Assembly (NCBI GenBank): GCA_001768235.1
Contig: MENK01000008.1
Coordinates: forward strand, 248,001-312,000
Length of the DNA: 64,000 nucleotides
Reading direction: 5' to 3'
From: Bacteroidetes bacterium GWB2_32_14
GTDB lineage: Bacteria > Bacteroidota > Bacteroidia > Bacteroidales > UBA12077
The notes beneath the pieces were generated by a model. The model was not told where the DNA came from. It saw only the letters and a program-made list of their open reading frames with translations, and did not search any database. The position numbers and the translations under genes are program-made. The number at the start of each line of letters is the position of its first letter. Position 1 is the stretch's first letter. Shown here one piece after another: positions 18,100-25,904 of the stretch.

Positions 18100-18669
18100 A
18101 TGAAAAAATTACTTATCACTTTAGGAGTTATTGCAGGTATTGTAATAATCTTTGTTATGTGGGCTAACGGAAATTATGATAAAGCTATAAAATACCAGGA
18201 AGAAGTTAATGCATCATGGGGTGATGTTATTGCACAATACCAACGAAGAGCCGATCTTGTTCCCATGTTGGTTGAAACAGTAAAAGGTGCCGCAGAAAAC
18301 GAAAGAGGAATTTTAACGGCAGTTACCCAAGCCAGGGCAGGAATTGTAAATGCAAAAACCCCTGAGGATCTTGAATTAATGGGAAAACAAATCAATACAG
18401 CTATTAATATGGCATTTGAAGCTTACCCGCAAATTCGCTCAACGCAAAACTTTGGTGAATTGCAGGCACAACTTGAAGGCACTGAAAACAGAATATCTGT
18501 AGGACGAATGAAATACAATGAAACTGTTAAAGTTTACAATCGTCATATTCGCGGATTCTTTAGAAAATTTGCCATAGGAATTTTTGCCGATGAAGATGAA
18601 TTTCCAAAGAAAGACATGTTCCAGGCTGTATCTGAAAATGTTGAAAAAGCACCTGAAGTTAAATTTTAG
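18100..18669 (+). CDS. lemA: LemA family protein
   Basis: A 189-aa protein with one N-terminal membrane helix (KLLITLGVIAGIVIIFVMWA) and the conserved LemA helix block NGNYDKAIKYQEEVNASWGDVIAQYQRRADLVPMLVETVKG, then FEAYPQIRSTQNFGELQAQLEGTENRISVGRMKYNETVKVYN. It is mostly helical and faces one side of the membrane. The biochemical role is not established for the family. Two TPM-domain genes follow with 2-nt and 1-nt gaps, a common LemA-TPM arrangement in bacteria. Confidence 0.93.
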   Translation: MKKLLITLGVIAGIVIIFVMWANGNYDKAIKYQEEVNASWGDVIAQYQRRADLVPMLVETVKGAAENERGILTAVTQARAGIVNAKTPEDLELMGKQINTAINMAFEAYPQIRSTQNFGELQAQLEGTENRISVGRMKYNETVKVYNRHIRGFFRKFAIGIFADEDEFPKKDMFQAVSENVEKAPEVKF

Positions 18670-18671
18670 TT

Positions 18672-19115
18672 ATGAAGCCATCAGAATTTTTCAACGAACA
18701 GGAAAAGCAGCAGATAACGCAAGCCATAAATGATGCTGAAACAAATACATCGGGCGAAATTCGAATACATATAGAATCGGACTGCCCCGAAGATGTACTC
18801 GACAGGGCTGCTTATATGTTTAAGAAACTTGAGATGAATAAAACAAAACTCCGCAATGGTGTTTTGTTTTATCTATCAATAACCGACAGGAAGTTTGCCA
18901 TACTAGGTGATGCAGGAATAAATGCTGTTACACCCGCCAATTTTTGGGATGAAATTAAAGAAACTGTTATTTCAAAATTTAAAACAGGCGAATTTGCTGC
19001 AGGATTAAGCGAAGGAATAAAAATGGCAGGAGATGCTTTAAAAAAACATTTTCCATACCAGAAAGATGATATTAACGAACTATCCAACGATATATCGTTC
19101 GGAAAAAATAATTAA
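18672..19115 (+). CDS. TPM-domain protein, no signal peptide
   Basis: A 147-aa protein made only of a TPM (TLP18.3/Psb32/MOLO-1) domain: FFNEQEKQQITQAINDAETNTSGEIRIHIES at the start, GVLFYLSITDRKFAILGDAGINA and FAAGLSEGIKMAGDALKKHFPY. There is no signal peptide or membrane segment, unlike the next gene. TPM domains have been linked to phosphatase activity in plants, but bacterial roles are open. It starts 2 nt after lemA. Confidence 0.88.
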   Translation: MKPSEFFNEQEKQQITQAINDAETNTSGEIRIHIESDCPEDVLDRAAYMFKKLEMNKTKLRNGVLFYLSITDRKFAILGDAGINAVTPANFWDEIKETVISKFKTGEFAAGLSEGIKMAGDALKKHFPYQKDDINELSNDISFGKNN

Positions 19116-19116
19116 A

Positions 19117-19914
19117 ATGAATAAATCATTAAAAATAATATTCATAGCCATTTTGGCATTGTTTAGTTTACGCGGGATTGCCCAGGATTTTCCCCAGAGG
19201 CCTGTTCCACCAAGAATTGTAAATGATTTTGCAAATTTTTTAAGCGGTCAGGAACAACAAGCACTTGAGAACAAACTGGTACAGTTTAACAACGAAACTT
19301 CTACCCAGGTAGCAATAGTTATTCTTCCTACCCTAAACGGTTACGATCCATCACAGTATGCTTTCGAGCTTGGCGAGAAATGGGGTATCGGGCAAAAAGG
19401 AAAGAATAACGGCATATTGATCCTTGTAAAACCTAAAACAGCTACAGAAAAAGGTGAGGTATTTATTGCCACAGGATATGGTTTAGAAGGTGCCGTACCT
19501 GATGCACTTTCAAAACGAATTGTTGAAAATGACATTTTACCCTATTTCAGGCAGGGACAATATTATCAGGGACTGGATAATGCTGTAAATACGATTATCA
19601 GCCTTACCAAAGGTGAATATACTGCCGATGAATACCAGAAACGAACCCAGGGAACCGGGCCATTTCCGATAATTATTGTTTTTATACTCATCATTATAAT
19701 TGCTATCGTGAGCCGTATAAAACGTGCAAGGCATTATGCCCTGGGCCACAACTTACCATTCTGGATTGCAATGGGAATGCTGGCTTCACAAAACAGGAGT
19801 CATAGTGGCAGCTTTGGGAATTTTTCTTCCGGTTCGGGAGGATTCGGCGGTGGCGGTTTTGGCGGTTTTGGTGGTGGCAGCTTCGGTGGCGGTGGTGCCG
19901 GCGGAAGCTGGTAA
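19117..19914 (+). CDS. TPM-domain membrane protein with glycine-rich tail (YgcG-like)
   Basis: A 265-aa protein with a signal peptide (NKSLKIIFIAILALFSLRGIAQ), an extracytoplasmic TPM domain (VNDFANFLSGQEQQALENKL ... GIGQKGKNNGILILVKP ... FIATGYGLEGAVPDALSKRI), one membrane helix (FPIIIVFILIIIIAIVSRIK) and a C-terminal tail rich in glycine and serine ending in GAGGSW, as in YgcG proteins. The frame also opens upstream at 19066, but that start would lie inside the previous gene, so I use the ATG one base after its stop. It completes the lemA-TPM-TPM operon. Confidence 0.9.
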   Translation: MNKSLKIIFIAILALFSLRGIAQDFPQRPVPPRIVNDFANFLSGQEQQALENKLVQFNNETSTQVAIVILPTLNGYDPSQYAFELGEKWGIGQKGKNNGILILVKPKTATEKGEVFIATGYGLEGAVPDALSKRIVENDILPYFRQGQYYQGLDNAVNTIISLTKGEYTADEYQKRTQGTGPFPIIIVFILIIIIAIVSRIKRARHYALGHNLPFWIAMGMLASQNRSHSGSFGNFSSGSGGFGGGGFGGFGGGSFGGGGAGGSW

Positions 19915-19923
19915 AAAGAAAAT

Positions 19924-19958
19924 AAAAAAGGTACCTGAAAAACAGATACCTTTTTTTT
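19924..19958. terminator. Bidirectional terminator after the lemA operon
   Basis: An A-run, the stem GGTACCTG / CAGATACC (one mismatch) with an AAAA loop, and an 8-T run lie between convergent genes. Flanking A and T runs extend the stem and let it work in both directions. Confidence 0.85.
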
Positions 19959-19971
19959 AATTATTTAATTG

Positions 19972-20736
19972 CTATTCATTTTCCATCTCAGGATCAACAA
20001 GAATACGGCCACAGTATTCACAAACAATGATTTTCTTTCGCGAGCGAACATCTAACTGGCGTTGAGGTGGAATTTTATTAAAACAACCACCACAAGCATC
20101 GCGTTGCACAGAAACTACTGCTAATCCATTTCGGGCATTTGCACGTATTTTCTTATATGCATTCGATAACCGTTCGTCAAGAATTTCATGAATTTTTTCA
20201 GATTTATCGAATAATGCTTCTTCTTCTTTTTTGGTTTCGTTGGTTATTGAATTGAGCTCGTTTCTTTTGTTCTCTATATCTGTTGAACGCTCGTTAAGAA
20301 TTATCTTCGACTCATCAATGATATCTTGCTTCTCCTTAATTTTTACAGTAAATTCCTTAATACGTTTCTCGCATAACTCGATTTCGAGGTTTTGAAATTC
20401 AATTTCTTTTGAAAGAGAGTCGAATTCACGATTATTACGAACATTATTTTGTTGTTCTGTATATTTTTTTATCAGGGCTTGGGCATCTTTTATTTCAATC
20501 TTCTTTGTATTAATAGATTCGCTAAGTTTAACAACATCTTCTTCAAAATTCTGAATACGGGTTTGTAAACCGGCAATCTCATCTTCCAAATCCTGAACTT
20601 CTAACGGAAGCTCCCCTCTTAGTCTTTTGAAATCATCAATTTTCGAATCAACAGATTGTAATTCAAACAGTGCTTTTAATTTTTCCTCTACAGTAAGTTC
20701 TGCGGTTTCAGATACTTTTATCTTTTCTTTAGCCAT
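19972..20736 (-). CDS. Coiled-coil zinc-ribbon protein (CT398-like)
   Basis: A 254-aa cytoplasmic protein. Residues about 15-195 are a long coiled coil (charged heptads such as LEDEIAGLQTRIQNFEEDVVKL and NNREFDSLSKEIEFQNLEIELCEKRI). The C-terminus has a zinc ribbon with two CxxC knuckles (ACGGCFN and CEYCGR). This is the C4-type zinc ribbon family of CT398/HP0958, members of which have been tied to flagellar or nucleic-acid functions; the Bacteroidetes role is unknown. It lies 2 nt downstream of a Nif3-like gene, a pairing often seen in this phylum. Confidence 0.9.
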   Translation of the reverse strand: MAKEKIKVSETAELTVEEKLKALFELQSVDSKIDDFKRLRGELPLEVQDLEDEIAGLQTRIQNFEEDVVKLSESINTKKIEIKDAQALIKKYTEQQNNVRNNREFDSLSKEIEFQNLEIELCEKRIKEFTVKIKEKQDIIDESKIILNERSTDIENKRNELNSITNETKKEEEALFDKSEKIHEILDERLSNAYKKIRANARNGLAVVSVQRDACGGCFNKIPPQRQLDVRSRKKIIVCEYCGRILVDPEMENE

Positions 20737-20738
20737 AT

Positions 20739-21833
20739 TTATAAATAATTTATCGGATTTGAATTTATTTCGGACAAATGAACTGCAAATTTAGGGAATT
20801 TTTTTATAAGTAATTCATAAATTAATTCTTTTGTAAATTGTTCTGATTCAAAGTGGCCAATATCAGCAATCAGTATTTTATTGTTGGCATCGAAAAACTG
20901 GTGGTATTTAAAATCTGCAGAAATGAATACATCAGCTTTTTCGGCTATTGCACGGTTTAATAAGAAACTGCCACTTCCCCCGCAGAGAGCTGCTTTTTTA
21001 ATCGGTTTGTCGAGTAAACCGGTATAACGAATACATTTTGCATTAAACAAAGATTTCAACTGATTTAAAAAATCAAGTTCATTCATTTCATTTTCAAGTT
21101 CACCAATTATTCCAATACCAGAACCTGTATATTCATTTTCAAGTGCATAAAGGTCGTAAGCAACTTCTTCGTATGGATGTGCCGATATAAGCGCTTGAAT
21201 AACATTATTTTTTATTTGTTTCGGGAGGATAACTTCAACACGGATTTCATTCTCAGTATGTATTTCGCCTTTCTTTCCCACGAAGGGATTCGTGTTTTCG
21301 CGGGCCTTAAAAGTACCTTTGCCTTCTACATTAAAACTACACATATCGTAATTGCCTATATGCCCTGCACCAGCTTCGAATACTGCTTTTCGTGTTTCTT
21401 CTGCCTGTTGAACAGGAACAAAATATACCAGCTTAATAAGTTGATTTAATGAGTTTGATAATATTCGTGTATTTTTCAGGTTTAGTTTCTGGGCAATTTT
21501 ACTATTAACTCCCCCGGAAACACTGTCGAGATTCGTGTGTGCAGCATAAATAGCAATATCATTTTTTATTGCCTTTAATACTGTTTTTTCGATATAATTT
21601 TTACCATTTATTTTTTTTAATCCCGAGAAAATAACCGGGTGATGGGAAATAATTAAGTTTAAATTTTTATCAATAGCTTCCTGAACAACTTCTTCAATTG
21701 AATCAATTGTAATTAATATACCGGTAAGTTCTGCATCAGGATTTCCAATAATTAACCCGGAATTATCATAATCTTCCTGAAGCGAGAGTGGTGCAAACGA
21801 TTCTAAGTAAGAAATAACTTCTTTAATCTTCAT
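20739..21833 (-). CDS. Nif3-like dinuclear metal-centre protein
   Basis: A 364-aa protein of the Nif3/YbgI/YqfO family, which forms hexameric toroids with a di-metal site. Metal ligands are seen in LIISHHPVIFSGLKKI and AAHTNLDSVSGGVN near the N-terminus and in IADIGHFESEQF near the C-terminus. The middle (about residues 125-235, KLVYFVPVQQAEETRKAVFEAGAG ... SAHPYEEVAYDLY) is the inserted PII-like domain that marks the long YqfO form. Cellular role is uncertain. It starts 36 nt after the MerR-type gene and is followed by the zinc-ribbon gene, so the three form a likely operon. Confidence 0.93.
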   Translation of the reverse strand: MKIKEVISYLESFAPLSLQEDYDNSGLIIGNPDAELTGILITIDSIEEVVQEAIDKNLNLIISHHPVIFSGLKKINGKNYIEKTVLKAIKNDIAIYAAHTNLDSVSGGVNSKIAQKLNLKNTRILSNSLNQLIKLVYFVPVQQAEETRKAVFEAGAGHIGNYDMCSFNVEGKGTFKARENTNPFVGKKGEIHTENEIRVEVILPKQIKNNVIQALISAHPYEEVAYDLYALENEYTGSGIGIIGELENEMNELDFLNQLKSLFNAKCIRYTGLLDKPIKKAALCGGSGSFLLNRAIAEKADVFISADFKYHQFFDANNKILIADIGHFESEQFTKELIYELLIKKFPKFAVHLSEINSNPINYL

Positions 21834-21869
21834 ATTTTAGAAAGTGAGGTAGGAAAATTTTATTTGTAA

Positions 21870-22205
21870 TTAAATTTCTTCGCGAATCTCGAGCAATAGT
21901 GTTTTAATTTCTTTCAGGGTTTTTACAGCTTCAAAATTATTGATAGTACCCTCTTTATTTTCTTTTAATTTCTTCTGAGCTCCTTTTAAAGTCAATCCAA
22001 GTTCTTTTACAAGATAATATATAACATGAAAATTTTCAATATCTTCCAGGGTAAAAAACCTGTTTCCTTTTTTATTTTTATGAGGCTTGATAATATCGAA
22101 TTCTTTTTCCCAGTAACGAATTAATGATGGATTGACATTAAACATCTCGGCAACTTCACCAATGCTGTAATAAAGCTTCTCTACTTTTTTTTCCTTATAT
22201 GGCAT
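21870..22205 (-). CDS. MerR-family transcriptional regulator
   Basis: A 111-aa protein. Residues 9-75 form a MerR winged helix (YYSIGEVAEMFNVNPSLIRYWEKEFDIIKPHKNKKGNRFFTLED in short pieces), followed by a short helix that probably dimerises. There is no C-terminal ligand domain and no conserved Cys for metal sensing, so it resembles the small MerR-like regulators common in Bacteroidetes. It is first in the group with the Nif3-like and zinc-ribbon genes. Its targets are unknown. Confidence 0.9.
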   Translation of the reverse strand: MPYKEKKVEKLYYSIGEVAEMFNVNPSLIRYWEKEFDIIKPHKNKKGNRFFTLEDIENFHVIYYLVKELGLTLKGAQKKLKENKEGTINNFEAVKTLKEIKTLLLEIREEI

Positions 22206-22275
22206 ACCAAATTATATAAATATGTACGGGAAATTTTAAAACACTAATTTAAAAAAATATATCCAACATGCAAAG

Positions 22276-23751
22276 TTAATTCTTTAATCCAAAACAATAT
22301 AAATATCCATCGCGTGAGGCAATATAAATTTTATAATTATATACTATCGGGGTAGATTCGAAGGAGCCTGGTTTTTTATCAAGTAAAACAAATTGATTGT
22401 TTTCGTTGTATTCATATAAACTTATTCCCCAATAACCAGCAACTATGAGTTTGTTCTCAACAAATACAGGTGTAGAAATTGATGGCCCTACTTTTTCTTT
22501 ATAAATCAACTTAGGATGAAAATAATAAGTTAAGCTGTCAGGGCCAAGAACTTTCATTGATTCATCAATACTTCTATGATCAACTACATATAAATACCCA
22601 TCTATTCCAACAAAAGCAGACAAGTGAGTTTTATCAGGCTGAATGTAGCTATCATTAATGCCAACAGAACCGATTACACCACCTTCCCAGCCATTAAAAT
22701 CGTTATTTTCAACAGGGAAGAACCAAACTACAGATTTATCGGGTGCTGATAAAGGATTCAATTTAAATACTCCGCCTTTACCTTTTATATACTGTTTTTC
22801 AACAGAAACCATTATGCAACTGTCATTTGTAACAACAGCAGAGCCATCCATGTCGGAACCTATAAAAAAGTCCCAGTCAAGTTTTCGTGATATCAAATTA
22901 TATCCCCAAACATGCCCTGCTCCCGAGGCAACATAAATCCTGTTTCCCATTATAGAAGGTGACGATTCGGTAACAATATTATTTTTATGATTATAAACAT
23001 CGTTTAAAGAATACAGTTTGTGCTCTTCGTAAATTTGAGGCTGAAACATTCCATTAATTAGTGTTGCATTTCGATGATCGGGATTAAAAACAGTAAAAAG
23101 AGAATTTTCAAATCCAATATAAACGGTATCATTTAATATGAGAGCAGAGCCATCAACATCGCGGCTATAACTTTCAGTCCATTTTTGATCAAACCGCCAC
23201 AATTCTTTTCCTGTAAAATAAGAAATTGCCCTGTAGCTGGGAATGTATCTTGAATCGAGAAAATTTCCAACTCCTAACCTGCTGCCTTGTAATATTACCA
23301 AGCTGTTTTCCGGTTTATCCGGGTTTTTATTCACCCATATTGTTCCTGTCCCTTTTATAACATCATCGAACAGGTATTGCCAAACCAGTTTTCCGTCTTC
23401 GGCATTAATTTTCTTTAAATGATGATCATACGCACCCTGAAGCAGGAATAAAGTATCATTTTCAGAAACTAAAAGTGGCTGCCCTGTCCATCCGGCGCCT
23501 GACCATATTTTAGTACCTAACCTTCGTGAGATTACTGTTTCCCCGGTTCCCAAATGATGTTTCCAGATAATATCCAGTTTTTCGGGAGCATTTACACCAT
23601 AGTAATTACGTTGCCAGTTTCCAAGAAATGTTTGAATTACCGGGTAAGTTGTATCATTCAATTCAACCGGTTGTTCTTGTGCAAGAACCCGGGTACAAAA
23701 AAAATTCCCCAGAAACAGGGGAATCAGAAAATATCTGTAATAATATTTCAT
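22276..23751 (-). CDS. Secreted PQQ-like beta-propeller protein
   Basis: A 491-aa protein with a signal peptide (YYYRYFLIPLFLGNFFCTRVLAQ) and a set of propeller blades of the PQQ/quinoprotein type, for example AEDGKLVWQYLFDD, GKELWRFDQKWTE, ISRKLDWDFFIGSDMDG and YKIYIASRDGYLYCFGL at the end. Substrate-binding or catalytic quinoprotein residues are not obvious, so it may be a structural or binding propeller rather than a dehydrogenase. It stands 11 nt from the end of the M23 gene upstream, so readthrough from that gene is likely. Confidence 0.8.
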   Translation of the reverse strand: MKYYYRYFLIPLFLGNFFCTRVLAQEQPVELNDTTYPVIQTFLGNWQRNYYGVNAPEKLDIIWKHHLGTGETVISRRLGTKIWSGAGWTGQPLLVSENDTLFLLQGAYDHHLKKINAEDGKLVWQYLFDDVIKGTGTIWVNKNPDKPENSLVILQGSRLGVGNFLDSRYIPSYRAISYFTGKELWRFDQKWTESYSRDVDGSALILNDTVYIGFENSLFTVFNPDHRNATLINGMFQPQIYEEHKLYSLNDVYNHKNNIVTESSPSIMGNRIYVASGAGHVWGYNLISRKLDWDFFIGSDMDGSAVVTNDSCIMVSVEKQYIKGKGGVFKLNPLSAPDKSVVWFFPVENNDFNGWEGGVIGSVGINDSYIQPDKTHLSAFVGIDGYLYVVDHRSIDESMKVLGPDSLTYYFHPKLIYKEKVGPSISTPVFVENKLIVAGYWGISLYEYNENNQFVLLDKKPGSFESTPIVYNYKIYIASRDGYLYCFGLKN

Positions 23752-23762
23752 TAAAAATTGAA

Positions 23763-24734
23763 TTAGTCAAACGATTGCCCGCTATTTGAAGAAATAAATA
23801 TCATTTTGTCAAACTCTTCAGGGCTAAGATCATTAAAATAATAATGAACCGGGTTTACTTTCTTATCATTTTTAAGCACTTCGTAATGTAAATGTGGTGC
23901 AGTTGATGTTCCGGTAGAACCAACAAAGCCGATCACTTCACCACGTTTCACTTTTTGGCCTTTTTGAACTTTATACCCGCTTAAATGGGCATAAATGGTT
24001 TTATAACCAAACCCGTGATCAACAATGATATGTTTTCCATAACCACGCATTGAGGTTTCAACAGTTTCAATAACGCCATCACCGGTTACATAAACATCAG
24101 TGCCTGTAGATGCAGTAAAATCCATCCCGTAATGAAACTTTCTGATTTTATATATTGGATGAATCCTCCAACCCCAGCCTGAAGCCGTGCGGGTTAAGTC
24201 TTTATTGGAAATTGGCATTATTGCAGGAACAGAAGCAACCATTACTTCTTTATTCTTAGCCAGTTTAATAATATCGTCGTATGATTTTGACTGAACAACT
24301 AGCTTTTTTGAAATTTTATCCAATCGTTCAGTTGTATTAATAACAAGTTCAGAATTGTTATAACCTTGTAAATCCAGGTAACGGTTTGTACCACCAAAAC
24401 CTGCCGAACGAACAGATGCAGGTATAGGCTCAGCTTCAAAAATTACCCGGTATATATTATCATCACGTTTTTGAAGATCTTCGAGTGTATTTTCGATTAA
24501 ATCGAATTGCTTGTTTAATTCATAGTACTGTGTTGCCAGTTGTTGATTTTCCCGGATTAACCCTTTTTCTTTTGGTGTATGAAAAAGCGAAGAAAAAATA
24601 ATATTATAAATTAATCCTATTAAAACCGTTGCAACAAAATAAGTTAAAAATCGAAAAAACTTCTGCTTTAGTGATAAAGAAACCTTATCATAACTCAGGG
24701 ACTCGTGGTTAAACTTATATCTTATTTTAGCCAT
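23763..24734 (-). CDS. M23-family metallopeptidase (membrane-anchored), copy 2
   Basis: A 323-aa protein with a cytoplasmic lead, one membrane helix (FLTYFVATVLIGLIYNIIF), a coiled-coil stalk with LQKRDDNIYRVIFEAEPIP, and a C-terminal M23/LytM domain. The zinc ligands are in HYGMDFTAS (H and D) and HLHYEV (second H of HxH); YKTIYAHLSG carries the other active-site His. It would cut peptidoglycan cross-links in the periplasm. It is a clear paralogue of the next gene upstream, of identical length and domain order. It has its own possible -7 box at 24754-24761. Confidence 0.92.
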   Translation of the reverse strand: MAKIRYKFNHESLSYDKVSLSLKQKFFRFLTYFVATVLIGLIYNIIFSSLFHTPKEKGLIRENQQLATQYYELNKQFDLIENTLEDLQKRDDNIYRVIFEAEPIPASVRSAGFGGTNRYLDLQGYNNSELVINTTERLDKISKKLVVQSKSYDDIIKLAKNKEVMVASVPAIMPISNKDLTRTASGWGWRIHPIYKIRKFHYGMDFTASTGTDVYVTGDGVIETVETSMRGYGKHIIVDHGFGYKTIYAHLSGYKVQKGQKVKRGEVIGFVGSTGTSTAPHLHYEVLKNDKKVNPVHYYFNDLSPEEFDKMIFISSNSGQSFD

Positions 24735-24753
24735 TCTTAAATTTTTAAAGCTT

Positions 24754-24761
24754 CAAATATA
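24754..24761 (-). promoter_or_regulatory. -7 promoter box between the two M23 genes
   Basis: Read on the minus strand this is TATATTTG, an exact TAnnTTTG match 19 nt before the ATG of the downstream M23 gene. No clear -33 box is seen. Confidence 0.35.
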
Positions 24762-24776
24762 CATAAATTTTTAAAT

Positions 24777-25748
24777 CTAATCCATTGGGGTTCTTCTTTT
24801 TGAAAGCGCTAAAATCATTTCGTCATATTCCTCGGCAGTTATATCGTTAAAATAAAAATTAATCGGGTCAATTGGCTTATCGTACAACCTGACTTCATAA
24901 TGAAGGTGAGTACCTGTTGAACGGCCTGTATTGCCTAACTTACCAATTACATCGCCACGTTTTATCTTTTGCCCGTTTTCAACACTGATTTCGTTCAAAT
25001 GGGCATACACTGTTTTATATCCAAAACCATGATCAATGGTTAAGCGGTTTCCATAACCGAATAAAGAATATCCTGCTTCAACAACAACACCATCGCCTGT
25101 AGCAAAAACATCTGCTCCTTCGGGTCCTGTAAAATCCATTCCATAATGCATGGTTGATGAGTTATTAAACGGATCGCTACGCATTCCGAAATAATCACTT
25201 ATGCGATCAAAATCTTTTATTGCTACTGGCTGAATTGCCGGTATGCAGGCTAACATTTTTTCTTTGTTTTTAGCATAATCGATTACAACATCAAACGATT
25301 TTGACTGAACAACTAACTGCTTTGAAATAGCATCCATTTTTTTACAGGATTCAATCATCATTTCTGAATAATCATATCCTTCGAGTTCAGTATAACGGTT
25401 AGAACCTCCAAAGCCGGCCATTCTAACTGTTGAAGGTACCGGATCGAGTTCGAAAATTGTTCTGTATAAATTATCGTCACGATGCTGCATATCTTTTAAT
25501 ACAGTATTTACTTCAGCCAGTTTATCCTGTAATAAATCATACTTAATGATAAGTTCGTACCTGTTATTAATGATTTTTGATAGTTTAGGAGTAGTAAAGT
25601 AAGTTGATAATATAAAATTCAGTAAAAAAGCTGCAGTAATTGTTACTACTAAAAAAGAAACCAGTCTTACAATTTTTTGTTTCTTTACTAATCGAACTCT
25701 CTTGAACGTAAGTGTATTATCATCAAAATAATATTTGACTTTAAACAT
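24777..25748 (-). CDS. M23-family metallopeptidase (membrane-anchored), copy 1
   Basis: A 323-aa paralogue of the gene that follows it, with the same layout: membrane helix (VRLVSFLVVTITAAFLLNFIL), stalk with MQHRDDNLYRTIFELDPVP, and an M23 domain with HYGMDFTGPEG, YKTVYAHLNE and HLHYEVRLYD carrying the zinc and catalytic residues. All residues needed for activity seem present in both copies, so they probably hydrolyse peptidoglycan at different places or times. It has a well-formed promoter at 25803-25834. Confidence 0.92.
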   Translation of the reverse strand: MFKVKYYFDDNTLTFKRVRLVKKQKIVRLVSFLVVTITAAFLLNFILSTYFTTPKLSKIINNRYELIIKYDLLQDKLAEVNTVLKDMQHRDDNLYRTIFELDPVPSTVRMAGFGGSNRYTELEGYDYSEMMIESCKKMDAISKQLVVQSKSFDVVIDYAKNKEKMLACIPAIQPVAIKDFDRISDYFGMRSDPFNNSSTMHYGMDFTGPEGADVFATGDGVVVEAGYSLFGYGNRLTIDHGFGYKTVYAHLNEISVENGQKIKRGDVIGKLGNTGRSTGTHLHYEVRLYDKPIDPINFYFNDITAEEYDEMILALSKRRTPMD

Positions 25749-25802
25749 GATACCAGTAGTTATTCTTAAGCATTATTTAACAAAAAAACACGATGATAGC
25801 GA

Positions 25803-25834
25803 CAAATCTAACTTAAATAAATTAATTTTACAAA
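25803..25834 (-). promoter_or_regulatory. Bacteroidetes-type promoter before the M23 pair
   Basis: On the minus strand TTTG (25834-25831), a 20-nt spacer and TAGATTTG (25810-25803) match the -33/-7 consensus, about 55 nt before the ATG at 25748. Confidence 0.65.
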
Positions 25835-25904
25835 TTCAAAAATAAAAAATTAATCACATAATTATTTAGTTTACAACATTTAACTGTTTATAAATTGTTT
25901 TTTT

